A stretch of 64,000 bases of DNA from Roseovarius sp. S88 (GCF_037023735.1 NZ_CP146069.1:1219501-1283500); one strand, 5' to 3'; shown: positions 1 to 9,302, counted from the stretch's first letter. Made by a program: numbers and translations. The notes: generated by a model from the letters alone, not told the origin.

Positions 1-86
1 TACGGATGCAGATTTTGGGGCGAACGACCGCACTGAGCCCATAGCGGTCATCGCGACTAGCGCCAAAAAATTCAACTTCGGCTGGA

Positions 87-494
87 TCAGTTGAACTCAA
101 AGACACACTCTTCCAACGATAAAGAAGTTTTGTCGGATATAATCAGTTCATTTTCAGAAACATAAGCGAGAACAATATTCTGGTCCACGGCGGCAGTCTC
201 AATTGTTTTTTTCCAACCGTCCAAGTCTCCACGAAATGACAAACTGAAAAAAACTCTGCCGTCCGGAGTTGTTACCCGACAATTTCCTTCTATCGCACCA
301 CCAGCCTTAGCAAAAAAATAGTCTCTAGGTGCCGTCAGTTGCCTGAAAACCTTTTTTCCTTTGGAATTACTCGGCACGCAAAAAAACATCAAAACCGAAC
401 CATTTTTTTCTTTTTGCCCTGGCACAAAAGATGGCTCATCAGGCTTAAGCAATCCCTTTCTAATTTTTTCAAGCTTTTCAAATGTCTTCTTCAT
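87..494 (-). CDS. Hypothetical protein, AT-rich orphan gene
   Basis: I do not recognise this 135-residue protein. It has no signal peptide and no hydrophobic segment long enough to cross a membrane, so it is probably cytoplasmic. It begins with a Lys/Glu-rich amphipathic stretch and continues with alternating hydrophobic and charged residues suggesting a small beta-rich fold. A GAGGA ribosome-binding sequence lies just before the ATG. The DNA is clearly more A+T-rich than the adjacent metG, so the gene may have been acquired. It lies downstream of metG's end in the opposite order of transcription distance (both on the minus strand, about 90 bases apart), but nothing links it to tRNA charging. 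Confidence 0.6.
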   Translation of the reverse strand: MKKTFEKLEKIRKGLLKPDEPSFVPGQKEKNGSVLMFFCVPSNSKGKKVFRQLTAPRDYFFAKAGGAIEGNCRVTTPDGRVFFSLSFRGDLDGWKKTIETAAVDQNIVLAYVSENELIISDKTSLSLEECVFEFN

Positions 495-581
495 AGAAGT
501 CCTCAGTCAGTTACAGACGATCAATTTCGAGAACAGTCTATCAGTTTAAAGCCAGCTTTGTCCCGCAAAGCGGACATCCAA

Positions 582-2294
582 TTACCCCCGCACCCCGGCA
601 AACCTTTCTTCCCAGGTCTCGCGATCCTCATCACTGATCTTCGCAAAAAGCACATCAGGCACAGCGAACTCGTGTCCAGCAGGCAAAGTAAAAAGCGCGG
701 CGTTCACTTCCTCGGGCCATTGCGTATCAAGCGTGTTCATCGCCGACAGCATCCGGGCGGCTGCGTCCGGGATAAAGGGCGCTGACAGTACTGCATAAAA
801 CCGGATGAGGTTAAGCGCCAAACGCACCTGCATCGCGGCTGTTTCGGGATCTTCCTTGAACGTGGCCCAAGGGGCGGCGGATTGCAGGTATTCGTTGCCC
901 GCCACCCAGATGGCGCGCAGCTCAGTTGCGGCTTTGCGCACTTCGATGGCTTCCATATGCCCTTCATAGGCGCGTAGGCGCTTGGTGAGATCGGCGATCA
1001 GCGCGTCTTCTTGTGCGCCATAAGCCCCACCCGCTGGCACGGCTTCGCCAAATTTTGAGCGGCAGAACTTGGTGACACGGCTCACGAAATTGCCCAGCAC
1101 ATCGGCGAGATCTTTGTTCACGGAGGTTTGGAAATTCTCCCATGTGAACTCAGAGTCGCTGCTTTCCGGTGCGTGGGACAGAAGCCACCAGCGCCAGTAA
1201 TCACTGGGCAGGATCTCCAGCGCCTGATCCATGAAGATACCGCGGCCCTGAGACGTGCTGAATTGCCCACCATCGTAGTTGAGGTAGTTAAACGATTTTA
1301 TGTAATCCACGAGCTTCCATGGCTCCCCGCTGCCGAGGATCGTGGCGGGAAAGCTCAGCGTGTGAAACGGCACATTGTCCTTGCCCATGAATTGTGTGTA
1401 GCGCACGTCGTCAGCACCTTTGTCAGTGCGCCACCAGCGTTCCCAGTCGCGGCTCGAGGCGGCCTCGGCCCATTCACCGGCGCAGGCGATGTATTCAATC
1501 GGCGCGTCGAACCAGACATAGAAGACCTTGCCCTCCATCCCCGGCCAATCATCATCCCCGCGCTTGACCGGAATGCCCCAGTCGAGATCCCGCGTGATGC
1601 CACGATCCTGCAACCCGTCACCGTCATTGAGCCATTTCCGGGCGATGGACGTGGTTAGAATGGGCCAGTCTTTCTTGCCATCAATCCAGGCATTCAACTG
1701 ATCGCGCATCTGACTTTGCTTGAGATAGAGATGCTTGGTCGCGCGCACCTCCAGATCGGTGGAGCCGGAAATGGCCGAGCGGGGCTCAATCAGGTCCGTG
1801 GGATCAAGCTGTTTCGTGCAGTCCTCGCACTGATCGCCCCGCGCCTTGTCATATCCGCAATTGGGGCAGGTGCCCTCGATATAGCGGTCCGGCAGGAAGC
1901 GGCCATCTGCGTTGGAATAGACCTGGCTTTCGGAGACTTCTTCGATCAGGCCAGCCTCGGCCAGGCGCCCCGCGAAATGCTGTGTCAGCGCATGGTTCTG
2001 TGGGCTGGATGAGCGGCCGAAGTGGTCAAAGCTGAGCCGGAACCCCTTGCCCAGCTTGTCCTGCACCTCCCACATCTCGGCGCAATACTCGGCCACAGGC
2101 TTGCCTGCCTTGGCCGCAGCCAACTCAGCCGGAGTGCCGTGTTCATCCGTGGCGCAGAGGAACAGCACCTCATGCCCGCGCCCACGCAGATACCGCGCGT
2201 AGAGATCAGCAGGCAGTTGGCTGCCGACGAGGTTGCCAAGATGTTTGATCCCGTTGATGTAAGGGATCGCAGAGGTGATCAGGTGACGCGCCAT
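582..2294 (-). CDS. metG: Methionyl-tRNA synthetase
   Basis: Charges initiator and elongator tRNA-Met with methionine in the cytoplasm, using ATP. The class I signature HLGN lies at residues 18-21. A single knuckle zinc site is formed by Cys143, Cys146, Cys156 and Cys159. The KMSKS loop appears as the divergent FSTSQG at 345-350, a form found in part of the MetG family. The anticodon-binding helical domain follows to the end. At 570 residues it lacks the C-terminal EMAP/Trbp111-like tRNA-binding extension of the E. coli enzyme, which is usual for alphaproteobacteria. The start ATG is the only one that keeps the complete N-terminal Rossmann strand. The 112 bases upstream carry no recognisable T-box or other leader. 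Confidence 0.97.
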   Translation of the reverse strand: MARHLITSAIPYINGIKHLGNLVGSQLPADLYARYLRGRGHEVLFLCATDEHGTPAELAAAKAGKPVAEYCAEMWEVQDKLGKGFRLSFDHFGRSSSPQNHALTQHFAGRLAEAGLIEEVSESQVYSNADGRFLPDRYIEGTCPNCGYDKARGDQCEDCTKQLDPTDLIEPRSAISGSTDLEVRATKHLYLKQSQMRDQLNAWIDGKKDWPILTTSIARKWLNDGDGLQDRGITRDLDWGIPVKRGDDDWPGMEGKVFYVWFDAPIEYIACAGEWAEAASSRDWERWWRTDKGADDVRYTQFMGKDNVPFHTLSFPATILGSGEPWKLVDYIKSFNYLNYDGGQFSTSQGRGIFMDQALEILPSDYWRWWLLSHAPESSDSEFTWENFQTSVNKDLADVLGNFVSRVTKFCRSKFGEAVPAGGAYGAQEDALIADLTKRLRAYEGHMEAIEVRKAATELRAIWVAGNEYLQSAAPWATFKEDPETAAMQVRLALNLIRFYAVLSAPFIPDAAARMLSAMNTLDTQWPEEVNAALFTLPAGHEFAVPDVLFAKISDEDRETWEERFAGVRG

Positions 2295-2406
2295 GACGGG
2301 TTCCTTGGGGTGTTTCGTCGTCCTTTAGCCTATGGCAGGCGCGCATGCCAGAGGGGCTTGACCGCCTTAAAACACCGATGATCTTGCGAGTTTGCCTATG
2401 GCGCAG

Positions 2407-4074
2407 TCAATGGCTGGTTATTTCAGGCACGGCCGCGTCAAAATCCACAGGTATGGGTGTGAAATAGAGATCATATTCAGAGGCGCTCATCACCCCCGTG
2501 CACACACGCCGTTCGTTGACATCAGATTTTACGATTTCGTACATATCCTTCATCTTTGGATCGATCTCGCATGCACCCTGACCCGGCCTGCCGCACAGCA
2601 TTTGGTAAAGCCGGTATGCACGCATCATGGGACAACGGATTTTTGTATCCAGATCCAGTGTTTCCCGGCGTTCGATCCAGCTTTCGATGATCTTGGTGAC
2701 TTCTGCGCGCCGATCCGGGCTGAGCGCTTCGAACTCAGGCCGCTCCATTTCCCATTCAAGACGTTCAAGCTCAGACAGCAGCCAAAATCTGGAATTCGCG
2801 AACGCCTGCAGGCCGTAGCTGTCATGGTTGCTGTAGACGATTGCGTTGATCAGATATGGCTCATCCAAAAGAATGTGATCCGCATGCCGAGCGCTAAAAC
2901 GGTAGCGTGCATAAGCGCGCCATAGCTCGTCATCAAAGGGTGAGGCCTCGAGCATTCGGCGCGCATATTCGGCCTTCTTCTCTTCGGGTGTGCGTTCGAT
3001 CACAGAAATACGTATGCCGCCATCGTCTCTGATCGAAAACCCGCTGATATCCTTTAGCAGAGTCTCGAGCTTGTCCGGATCGTAGGGGTCACGCTCTATT
3101 TCCGCCAAAGCGGTCTCTTTGGCGCGACGAATGTGGTCTTCGTATAGAAAACCGTAGCCGTATTTCTGCGCAATGTCGGAGTCGAACCTATAGGCGACTT
3201 TATAGTCTGTAACGTCCGGGTTAGTCAGGTATTCATGCAAAAAGGCAGCGTCCCTGCGGGATGCGTTCTTGGTCGACAGGTAGCGGGCGTAAAGATAGTC
3301 CAAATCGCGAAATTCGCGTTTGGAGGCTTCTTGAATAAACCACTCAGAGCGGTTGTACATGTGAAAATTGCCGGCGGCGAAAATTTCGCACCACCGCACA
3401 TTGTTCTTGCTGTTCTCGATTTCAACAAGCGGCGCGTATTGTGCGCATATCTTTTTTGCCAGTTCCCAACTGCCGCCCCAGCCCGGGTTTGTCATGTCCA
3501 GGGCGCGCGTCAGTGTTCCCAGGTTCGGGGCGTTATTCATAACAAGATGAAGCACTTCCAGTGCGCGGGTTCGATTGTGGGTGGAATTGGTCAGCCAGAA
3601 CATTGCGTCAGAGGCCGGAAGTAAATCTGGTGCCGCGTCATACGCCCGTTTCGCATGCTCCCATGCGTCGCGATGCATATGGGCAAATATGGCCGTCGCA
3701 TCTGGAAACAGGTCTCTTGCAGCGCCTTCCCCGCGAATATGCCATCCTGTGTTATAGAGCACCCACGCATTAGCCGTATTCGCATAGGCTGACTGTGGAT
3801 ACGCATCAAGCCAGCGTTCGGCAAACTGGGCGACTTTGGGGTTGTTGGTGCCAAATGTCTCAAAGAGCCATCGGGTGTGGTCTATGGCGTCAGCGTCTTC
3901 CAATGAAAAGGCGTGAGACTTTGCAAACAGCGCTTCAGCCGCTGCAAAATCCTTTGCTTCGACAATGTCCCATAAATCATCTTGGGAGACGTCCTCATAG
4001 ATGTCCCCTGCCTGGGTGAGGTTGGGCAGCAGAAATAGAAGCGCGATTACAAGACATTGAAGGTATCGAAACAT
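2407..4074 (-). CDS. Secreted DUF4034-like protein
   Basis: A 555-residue protein with a clear signal peptide (about residues 1-22, cleaved after Thr-Gln-Ala). I prefer the ATG at 4074 to one 21 bases upstream because an AGGG sequence stands seven bases before it and the signal peptide then begins directly. The N-terminal third resembles DUF4034: a run of helical hairpins with a conserved Trp-Leu-x-x-Tyr-Pro-x-Ser-x-Tyr-Ala segment and Arg-Gly-Glu-Gly-Ala, reminiscent of TPR-like repeats. The C-terminal half is unassigned and contains paired cysteines that could form disulphides in the periplasm. It sits between an MFS gene and metG on the same strand, but the spacing does not show an operon. 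Function unknown; the DUF assignment is tentative. Confidence 0.6.
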   Translation of the reverse strand: MFRYLQCLVIALLFLLPNLTQAGDIYEDVSQDDLWDIVEAKDFAAAEALFAKSHAFSLEDADAIDHTRWLFETFGTNNPKVAQFAERWLDAYPQSAYANTANAWVLYNTGWHIRGEGAARDLFPDATAIFAHMHRDAWEHAKRAYDAAPDLLPASDAMFWLTNSTHNRTRALEVLHLVMNNAPNLGTLTRALDMTNPGWGGSWELAKKICAQYAPLVEIENSKNNVRWCEIFAAGNFHMYNRSEWFIQEASKREFRDLDYLYARYLSTKNASRRDAAFLHEYLTNPDVTDYKVAYRFDSDIAQKYGYGFLYEDHIRRAKETALAEIERDPYDPDKLETLLKDISGFSIRDDGGIRISVIERTPEEKKAEYARRMLEASPFDDELWRAYARYRFSARHADHILLDEPYLINAIVYSNHDSYGLQAFANSRFWLLSELERLEWEMERPEFEALSPDRRAEVTKIIESWIERRETLDLDTKIRCPMMRAYRLYQMLCGRPGQGACEIDPKMKDMYEIVKSDVNERRVCTGVMSASEYDLYFTPIPVDFDAAVPEITSH

Positions 4075-4182
4075 AGTAAGGCCCTGCATATACACGCTTA
4101 AGCTGTGCAGGCTGACTGCGGCGATACCATGGCGTTCGGGCGGTTATGCCGTGCCGACGCGCGCTTTGTGACACTGGCTGGG

Positions 4183-5415
4183 CTATTGCCCTTCACCGGC
4201 TTCCCGATCTGTCTTGGTCAGCCGTCCAATTGTAAACGATGTGCGTGGGGCCCAGACATAGCGGGTGCGCAAAGCAAGTGTCGGACGGGCCAGCATGCGC
4301 AGCATGCTGAAGAAGATCAAAAGCCCATGGGCGCTGGCGATCATCAGGAACATGGCTTGCGGCCCGTACCATTCGATCAGGCTGGACGCCACAAACGGCG
4401 CTGCGATGGCTCCGATGGCAAAGTAGAACATCAATGCGGCAGAGAGTTCGACGCGTTGTTCGGATGTGGCAAAGTCGTTGGCGTGCGCGGCGGCGACCGA
4501 GTAGATCGGGAAGGAAGTCGCGCCAAAGAAGAAGGCCGTCAGCAGGACGCCAGTGGGATGCATCGTGTCGACCAAAGCTGTTATCACGCAACACAGGATG
4601 GCCGCGACCGAAAGCCAGATCATCACCTTGCGGCGGTCGAATTTGTCGGCAAGCCAGCCTGCCGGGTATTGCGCCAGTGCCCCGCCCAGGATGAAGGCCG
4701 ACAGGAACCAGGCGATCTGATCCAGCCTCAACCCCACCTGTTCGCCATAAAGCGGCCCGACCATGCGGAAGGTGGCGCTCGACAGGGCTGCGACGACCAC
4801 GGCTGCGGTGGCGAGTGGCGAAATCTCCAACCCCAATTTGGGGCGCAGGCGCGGTGCGGCCGGGGTTTCTGGCTGACGCACCGTGGTCAAGGTCAGCGGC
4901 AAAAGCGACGCGCAGCAGATGATCGCGAGGATGTTGTAAGAGACATAGGATGCGGGCTCCAGAACCGAAATCAGCGATTGCGCGACAAGCTGCCCACCCA
5001 TATCGACGATCCGGTAGGTGCCCATGGCCCGCCCACGTGTCTCATTGGTCACTTTCGCCTGCAACCAGGCTTCGATAATCGTGTAACACCCTGCCACGCA
5101 GATACCTGAGGCCACCCGCATCACCGCCCAGGCGATAGGATCGACCACCAGCATATGCGAGATAAGCCCAATGGCCCCGGCGGCGGTAAAGGCTGCAAAG
5201 GCGCGCGAATGCCCCACTGATCCCATGAGGCGCGGCGCCCACCAGCAGCCTATGAAAAAGCCAAAGAAATGCGCCGAGCCGAGAAAGCCGATCTGTTGTG
5301 TTGAGAAATCAAGCGTGATGCCCGAAAGCGCATCGAGTGGGGCCACTCCGCCTGTTGAAAGCTGCATCAGAACAACCGACAAGAACAGGGCGGCAAAGGA
5401 AATGAGCATGCGCAT
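4183..5415 (-). CDS. MFS transporter (YcaD-type)
   Basis: Inner-membrane secondary transporter of the major facilitator superfamily, 410 residues with about twelve hydrophobic segments. The loop between segments 8 and 9 carries the MFS motif Gly-Trp-Leu-Ala-Asp-Lys-Phe-Asp-Arg-Arg, and the sequence resembles the YcaD branch, whose substrates are mostly unknown. The N-terminus starts directly in the first transmembrane helix. A short basic, soluble tail of about 35 residues ends the protein. It lies 77 bases downstream of the YceI gene on the same strand. The neighbours give no clue to the substrate. Confidence 0.85.
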   Translation of the reverse strand: MRMLISFAALFLSVVLMQLSTGGVAPLDALSGITLDFSTQQIGFLGSAHFFGFFIGCWWAPRLMGSVGHSRAFAAFTAAGAIGLISHMLVVDPIAWAVMRVASGICVAGCYTIIEAWLQAKVTNETRGRAMGTYRIVDMGGQLVAQSLISVLEPASYVSYNILAIICCASLLPLTLTTVRQPETPAAPRLRPKLGLEISPLATAAVVVAALSSATFRMVGPLYGEQVGLRLDQIAWFLSAFILGGALAQYPAGWLADKFDRRKVMIWLSVAAILCCVITALVDTMHPTGVLLTAFFFGATSFPIYSVAAAHANDFATSEQRVELSAALMFYFAIGAIAAPFVASSLIEWYGPQAMFLMIASAHGLLIFFSMLRMLARPTLALRTRYVWAPRTSFTIGRLTKTDREAGEGQ

Positions 5416-5491
5416 GACTGCAACTTTGCATGCGCATGGCTCTCAGGCCATAGCCTTTTCGACGGGGCAATGTCGTTTTTTGCCCGAGCGG

Positions 5492-6046
5492 TTACTTCTC
5501 AATCCGGGCGATGATGTTCAGATCAATCTGATCATCTACAAATCCGGGAAACCCGCCCGCACCAAAAGCGGCGCGGCTTATGGATCCGGTCAGTTGCACA
5601 ATGAGGCGGCTTCGGTCGCCAACTTCCGTGCCACCTTGCCGGTAAAGCCCGGCATTGAGCGTCACAGGCCGTGTCACACCGCGCACGGTGAGATTGCCCT
5701 GAACCTTGGCTCCGCTCAGATCCCCAGTCACTTTGGTGGATTGGAACCGGATCTCTGGATAGGCCTGGGTGTGCAGCACTTCTGGCCCCTTCATCGTTTG
5801 CGTGGCAAAGATGAATCCCGCCTTGGCCCGGCGCGCATCAAGTGTCACATCCACCTGGCTGCGCGGAACATTGTCCAGATCAAGCACCATGCGCGCCGCT
5901 TTTACGGGCATGCGCCCACGGCTGGGATTGCCTTGGAATTGATAGGTGAAGCCCACCACGGAGTCCGGCGCGTTGAGCCGATATGTTTCGGGGGCTGCAA
6001 AAGCAGGGGCGGCAAGAAGCAGAGAGAGTAAAACCAAAATGCGCAT
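5492..6046 (-). CDS. YceI family periplasmic protein
   Basis: A 184-residue secreted protein with a signal peptide (residues 1-17, cleaved after Ala-Phe-Ala). The mature part has the YceI lipocalin-like pattern: an N-terminal Val-Gly-Phe-Thr-Tyr-Gln-Phe strand, an internal Phe-Gln-Ser-Thr-Lys-Val strand and the characteristic Gly-Asn-Leu-Thr-Val-Arg-Gly-Val-Thr-Arg-Pro-Val segment. Family members bind polyprenyl or other amphiphilic molecules in the periplasm. The physiological role is unknown. No cytochrome b561 partner, which often accompanies YceI, is present here. The gene follows the small membrane protein gene at 6114-6515 by 67 bases on the same strand. Confidence 0.9.
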   Translation of the reverse strand: MRILVLLSLLLAAPAFAAPETYRLNAPDSVVGFTYQFQGNPSRGRMPVKAARMVLDLDNVPRSQVDVTLDARRAKAGFIFATQTMKGPEVLHTQAYPEIRFQSTKVTGDLSGAKVQGNLTVRGVTRPVTLNAGLYRQGGTEVGDRSRLIVQLTGSISRAAFGAGGFPGFVDDQIDLNIIARIEK

Positions 6047-6113
6047 GACAAAACCTTTTCGCGTTGTTCAGGAGATATACGCGTGATGGTCTGAATTTAT
6101 TCCTGACAAGTTT

Positions 6114-6515
6114 TCACTTGGTTGTGTGCAAATTGGGGCGACATGTGGGGTTTTCTGGCGCATGCCGGGCCGAGATGCGGCCAGTGAAGCGGTCTTTCTG
6201 GACACGGAGACAGATGGTTTGGCCAATGTCGAGCGCGCCTGGCATGTCCAAACTGCGCGCAACGAGCGGGTAGTGTGTGCCGTCAAGCCCTGTGGCGCTA
6301 TAGACAGGTCGACTGCCGTAGTCTGTATGGTGCTGTGCGACTGTGTCGATCCGAGCTTCGGCATGGGTGATCGAGGCTGGAATGCGCATTGTGAAGAGTG
6401 CAAGCAGGGCGATAACAACCACTAATTTTGCCAAGTTGATCCACAGTTTGCGGTCTTGCAGAGTATTGCGCCAAACTGCATGCGTAATTTCTGAATTTCT
6501 TTTTTTATCAGTCAC
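6114..6515 (-). CDS. Single-pass membrane protein coupled to ImuA-like gene
   Basis: A 133-residue protein I do not recognise. Residues 1-25 are polar, residues about 26-44 form one transmembrane helix, and the remaining 90 residues follow on the other side of the membrane. These contain two cysteines (in Thr-Ile-Cys-Leu and Pro-Thr-Cys-Arg) that could pair in the periplasm. The C-terminal part looks like a small beta-barrel or OB-like fold (Gly-Gln-Thr-Ile-Cys-Leu-Arg-Val). Translation starts at GTG immediately after the TAA of the ImuA-like gene, with no gap, so the two are almost certainly translationally coupled. It should therefore share that gene's LexA-box promoter. No function is known; a DNA-damage-linked envelope or division role is only inference. 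Confidence 0.7.
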   Translation of the reverse strand: MTDKKRNSEITHAVWRNTLQDRKLWINLAKLVVVIALLALFTMRIPASITHAEARIDTVAQHHTDYGSRPVYSATGLDGTHYPLVARSLDMPGALDIGQTICLRVQKDRFTGRISARHAPENPTCRPNLHTTK

Positions 6516-7136
6516 TTAATTTATATGGGCGCTCTCCGCGCGCCGTTCAAGCGCAAATTGCCCCTTCACCCGGCTCACCTCCCATTCCGCTGGGGGCAGG
6601 GTCCGTGCCCGGCGGCGGGACAAATGCCAGGCACGGCGTCCTGAGCCATGATCAGGCGCCATGTGCCAGCGGCTTTCCACCCCCGGTGCGCCCCCATCCC
6701 CTTCGGTCAGGATCAGCCCCAAGGGCGCGCCCATACCTTCACCTGCGCCGGTTTCGGCTGCCAGATGCAGGCGCCGCACCGCCGTCAGCCCTGGAAGGCT
6801 GGGCAAATCCGCCACCACCAGTGGCACCACGCCCGCGCGCAGCACCTCCTCTAAGCACCAAAGCAGGTCGATGGGTTGGCGTGGGGTCAGAAAGGTGAAC
6901 CGCCCAGGTTCTGCAAAGGCGCACATTCCCTCGGGATTTAGCCGGTCTGTCGCCCAGGCGGCGCTGATCCAGAACACCGGGCCGTCCGTTGCACGCGCCA
7001 CCAGCATAGCCAGCGTGTGGCGCGCAGATCCGCAAAGTTCATGCACCCGGCCTGGCGTCAAAGTCATCTCGTCCAGCACTTTGAGAGGGGTGCGGTGCGC
7101 ATGGCTGCTGCGGCGCGTGAGAAGGGTGCTGTCCAT
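6516..7136 (-). CDS. ImuA/RecA-like SOS-associated protein
   Basis: A 206-residue protein resembling ImuA (SulA/RecA-like), an accessory factor of the ImuB-DnaE2 mutasome. Visible features are the N-terminal Thr-Pro-Gly-Arg-Val-His-Glu-Leu-Cys-Gly segment, where RecA has its P-loop, then Gly-Pro-Val-Phe-Trp-Ile and Val-Val-Ala-Asp-Leu-Pro strands of a RecA-like core, and a basic C-terminal part. As in ImuA, the Gly-Lys-Thr of a working Walker A is missing. A GTTC-N7-GTTC LexA box lies 17 bases before the start codon, which independently supports SOS control. Unusually, no imuB or dnaE2 follows; the partner is a small membrane protein. The ImuA name is moderately supported, the SOS link well supported. 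Confidence 0.6.
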   Translation of the reverse strand: MDSTLLTRRSSHAHRTPLKVLDEMTLTPGRVHELCGSARHTLAMLVARATDGPVFWISAAWATDRLNPEGMCAFAEPGRFTFLTPRQPIDLLWCLEEVLRAGVVPLVVADLPSLPGLTAVRRLHLAAETGAGEGMGAPLGLILTEGDGGAPGVESRWHMAPDHGSGRRAWHLSRRRARTLPPAEWEVSRVKGQFALERRAESAHIN

Positions 7137-7152
7137 GCGGCAATTGTATAAT

Positions 7153-7167
7153 GTTCACTAAATGTTC
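7153..7167 (-). promoter_or_regulatory. LexA (SOS) box GTTC-N7-GTTC
   Basis: The sequence GTTCACTAAATGTTC is an exact match to the alphaproteobacterial LexA operator GTTC-N7-GTTC. It lies 17 bases upstream of the ImuA-like gene start at 7136 and 78 bases from the divergent aldo/keto reductase start, so it more likely controls the former. It is the only exact copy I noticed in the window. Confidence 0.75.
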
Positions 7168-7244
7168 TCAATCCGCCAAATACAGCGTGACGCCAGTTTC
7201 AAATCCGCTAGATATGGGAAATCAACGTCGGGGAAGGGCAAACC

Positions 7245-8288
7245 ATGCAGCGCAAACCATTGGGACGCACAGGAATTGAGGTCAGCGCGCTTTGCCTGGG
7301 GTCGATGACCTGGGGCAGTTCGAACACCGAAGCCGAAGGGCACGCTCAGATCGACATGGCGCTGGACCATGGCGTGGATTTCATCGACACCGCGGAAATG
7401 TACCCGACCTATCCCGTTAAGGCCGAAACCGTGGGCCTCACTGAAGAGATCATTGGCACCTGGCTGGCCAAAACCGGACGGCGCGGGGACATCGTGCTGG
7501 CGACCAAACATGCCGGCGAGGGGATGCGCCACATCCGCGATGGTGCGCCGATCACGTCCCAGAGCATTCCCAAGGCCATTGAGGCGTCGCTCAAACGCCT
7601 GCAGACGGATCACATCGACCTCTACCAATTCCACTGGCCCAATCGTGGCAGCTACATGTTCCGCCAGAACTGGGCCTACGATCCATCGAAACAGAACCCC
7701 GCAGAGACGCGAGCGCATATGGAAGACGCGCTGCACGCGCTTGCGCGGGAGGTCGACCGGGGCACGATCCGTGCCTTTGGCCTCAGTAACGAAAGCGCCT
7801 GGGGGACGGCACAATGGCTCAAAACCGCCGAAGAGATGGGCGGACCGCGTGTGGCGTCGATCCAGAACGAGTATTCGCTTCTGTGCCGCCTCTACGACAC
7901 CGATTTGGCAGAACTGAGTGTCAACGAGGACGTGGGTCTCTTGGCCTTTTCGCCACTCGCGGCGGGTATGCTGACGGGCAAATACCAGAACAATCAGGTG
8001 CCCAAAGGCTCTCGCCTCGATATCAGCGGTGATCTGGGTGGGCGCAAAACCGAACGTGTCTTTGACGCCACTGAGGCCTATCTGCAAATCGCGCGAAATC
8101 ATGGGCTGGAGCCAGTGCAAATGGCACTGGCCTGGTGTCTGACGCGGCCCTTCATGTGCTCCGCCATTTTCGGGGCGACTACGATGGCGCATCTGGAACT
8201 GGCACTAGGGTCGGCAGATGTCACGCTTTCCGATGAGATTCTGGCCGACATTGCCACGGCGCACAAGGCACATCCCATGCCCTATTGA
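7245..8288 (+). CDS. Aldo/keto reductase, Tas family
   Basis: NADPH-dependent aldo/keto reductase of 347 residues, the length of E. coli Tas. The catalytic tetrad is visible as Asp48, Tyr53, Lys88 and His130 within the (beta/alpha)8 barrel, and Asn/Gln/Tyr residues near Gln-Asn-Glu-Tyr shape the cofactor site. The Gly-x-Thr-Gly-Ile-Glu-Val-Ser start is typical. A GGGGAAGGG ribosome-binding sequence precedes the ATG. The physiological substrate of this family is not settled; it is a general carbonyl reductase by homology. It is divergent from the SOS-box gene and ends at a shared bidirectional terminator facing the XRE regulator. Confidence 0.92.
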   Translation: MQRKPLGRTGIEVSALCLGSMTWGSSNTEAEGHAQIDMALDHGVDFIDTAEMYPTYPVKAETVGLTEEIIGTWLAKTGRRGDIVLATKHAGEGMRHIRDGAPITSQSIPKAIEASLKRLQTDHIDLYQFHWPNRGSYMFRQNWAYDPSKQNPAETRAHMEDALHALAREVDRGTIRAFGLSNESAWGTAQWLKTAEEMGGPRVASIQNEYSLLCRLYDTDLAELSVNEDVGLLAFSPLAAGMLTGKYQNNQVPKGSRLDISGDLGGRKTERVFDATEAYLQIARNHGLEPVQMALAWCLTRPFMCSAIFGATTMAHLELALGSADVTLSDEILADIATAHKAHPMPY

Positions 8289-8320
8289 ACGGCTTCTTTC
8301 TTGTCTGAAATACCCCGGGG

Positions 8321-8339
8321 TCTGGGGCAGAGCCCCAGA
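8321..8339. terminator. Bidirectional stem-loop between convergent genes
   Basis: TCTGGGGC-AGA-GCCCCAGA forms a perfect eight-base-pair stem with a three-base loop. It lies between the convergent ends of the aldo/keto reductase (8288) and XRE regulator (8345) genes. It has no long T-run on either side. The same kind of GGGGCAGAGCCCC hairpin is common between genes in this order, from memory. Confidence 0.6.
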
Positions 8340-8344
8340 TGCGC

Positions 8345-9196
8345 TCACCCCTGCAGTGTCTTGAGATATCCTGGCACATCCCGAGCCGAGACATGTGCTT
8401 CGCGCACCAGGCTATCGAAATGTGCAGTCAGCACCTGAACCCGCTCTGTATCGCGAAACGCCATGTAATTGCGCCCCACGTAGAGCACCGCAAGAAGCGG
8501 GCCAAAAACCGTGATTGGTGCGGAATACAAGCGTCGCGCATCGTAAAAATAGAGCCGCAAGCGCGGATACAGCTGACCTGTGATCTGATGCAGATACGCC
8601 AGCTGTTCTGCGCGTATCTCGGAAGGTAAATCGCCGTAGTAGCCTTCGCCACGCGCACAGCTTTCAATCTCGAATATCGGTAAGGCGATTTCATAGTCCG
8701 ACTGCGTCCCGCGCATCCACTTCAAACGATCCTCCGACGCGCCGATCGCTTGCTCTGTCGAGCGCCCAAGATGCGGCGTATATTCCCATTCCAGCATCGC
8801 CCTTGTCTTGAGCATGTCTGGCAGGCTCGCCGGGACGTGGCGAATTTTGTAGCCTGCGGCCTCTTTGTGCCAGTCAAAAATCTGCTCATCCACCAAGGCG
8901 CGCGGCGCTTCGGTCAGCGCAAGCGTGTTGGCCAACACATCCGCCGCCGTTTCCGGCAGGTCGGTCAGCCCCAACAACCAGTCTGATGAGACACCCAAAC
9001 AGGTTGCGCATTCCCCCACCACCTGGGCATTGGGAAGCCGCGCCCCGGTGTCCTTGAGAAGCTGTGACAAAGTAGAGCGATCGACGCCAACAGCACGCGC
9101 CAGAGCGCTTTGCGACATGGCCCTATCGCGCATGGCTTCCTGAAGGCGAGTGCGGAACAGTTCTGCGCGGTCTCTTTTGTCAGTTTTTTCCATCAT
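8345..9196 (-). CDS. XRE-family transcriptional regulator
   Basis: A DNA-binding regulator of 283 residues. Residues about 14-75 form a Cro/CI-type helix-turn-helix (Met-Ser-Gln-Ser-Ala-Leu-Ala-Arg-Ala-Val-Gly-Val-Asp-Arg-Ser-Thr-Leu-Ser-Gln). The remaining 200 residues are an uncharacterised, tyrosine-rich domain that probably senses a ligand or mediates oligomerisation. Two adjacent ATGs start the gene; either may be used. It is divergent from the fatty-acid desaturase at 9303 with 106 bases between, the arrangement expected of a local regulator, so control of the desaturase and its own gene is a reasonable inference. Confidence 0.85.
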   Translation of the reverse strand: MMEKTDKRDRAELFRTRLQEAMRDRAMSQSALARAVGVDRSTLSQLLKDTGARLPNAQVVGECATCLGVSSDWLLGLTDLPETAADVLANTLALTEAPRALVDEQIFDWHKEAAGYKIRHVPASLPDMLKTRAMLEWEYTPHLGRSTEQAIGASEDRLKWMRGTQSDYEIALPIFEIESCARGEGYYGDLPSEIRAEQLAYLHQITGQLYPRLRLYFYDARRLYSAPITVFGPLLAVLYVGRNYMAFRDTERVQVLTAHFDSLVREAHVSARDVPGYLKTLQG

Positions 9197-9302
9197 ATTG
9201 TGATTTTTATCAACATTGGCGAGATTTGTTAACCGTATACCGAATACCCTGCTGACAAATTTTGACGTAACACTTTTGTGAACGGGGAAATTTGGAAACG
9301 GA

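Noticed and set aside
6516..7136. A complete imuA-imuB-dnaE2 mutasome operon
   Set aside because: Only the ImuA-like gene is present; the following genes encode a small membrane protein and YceI.
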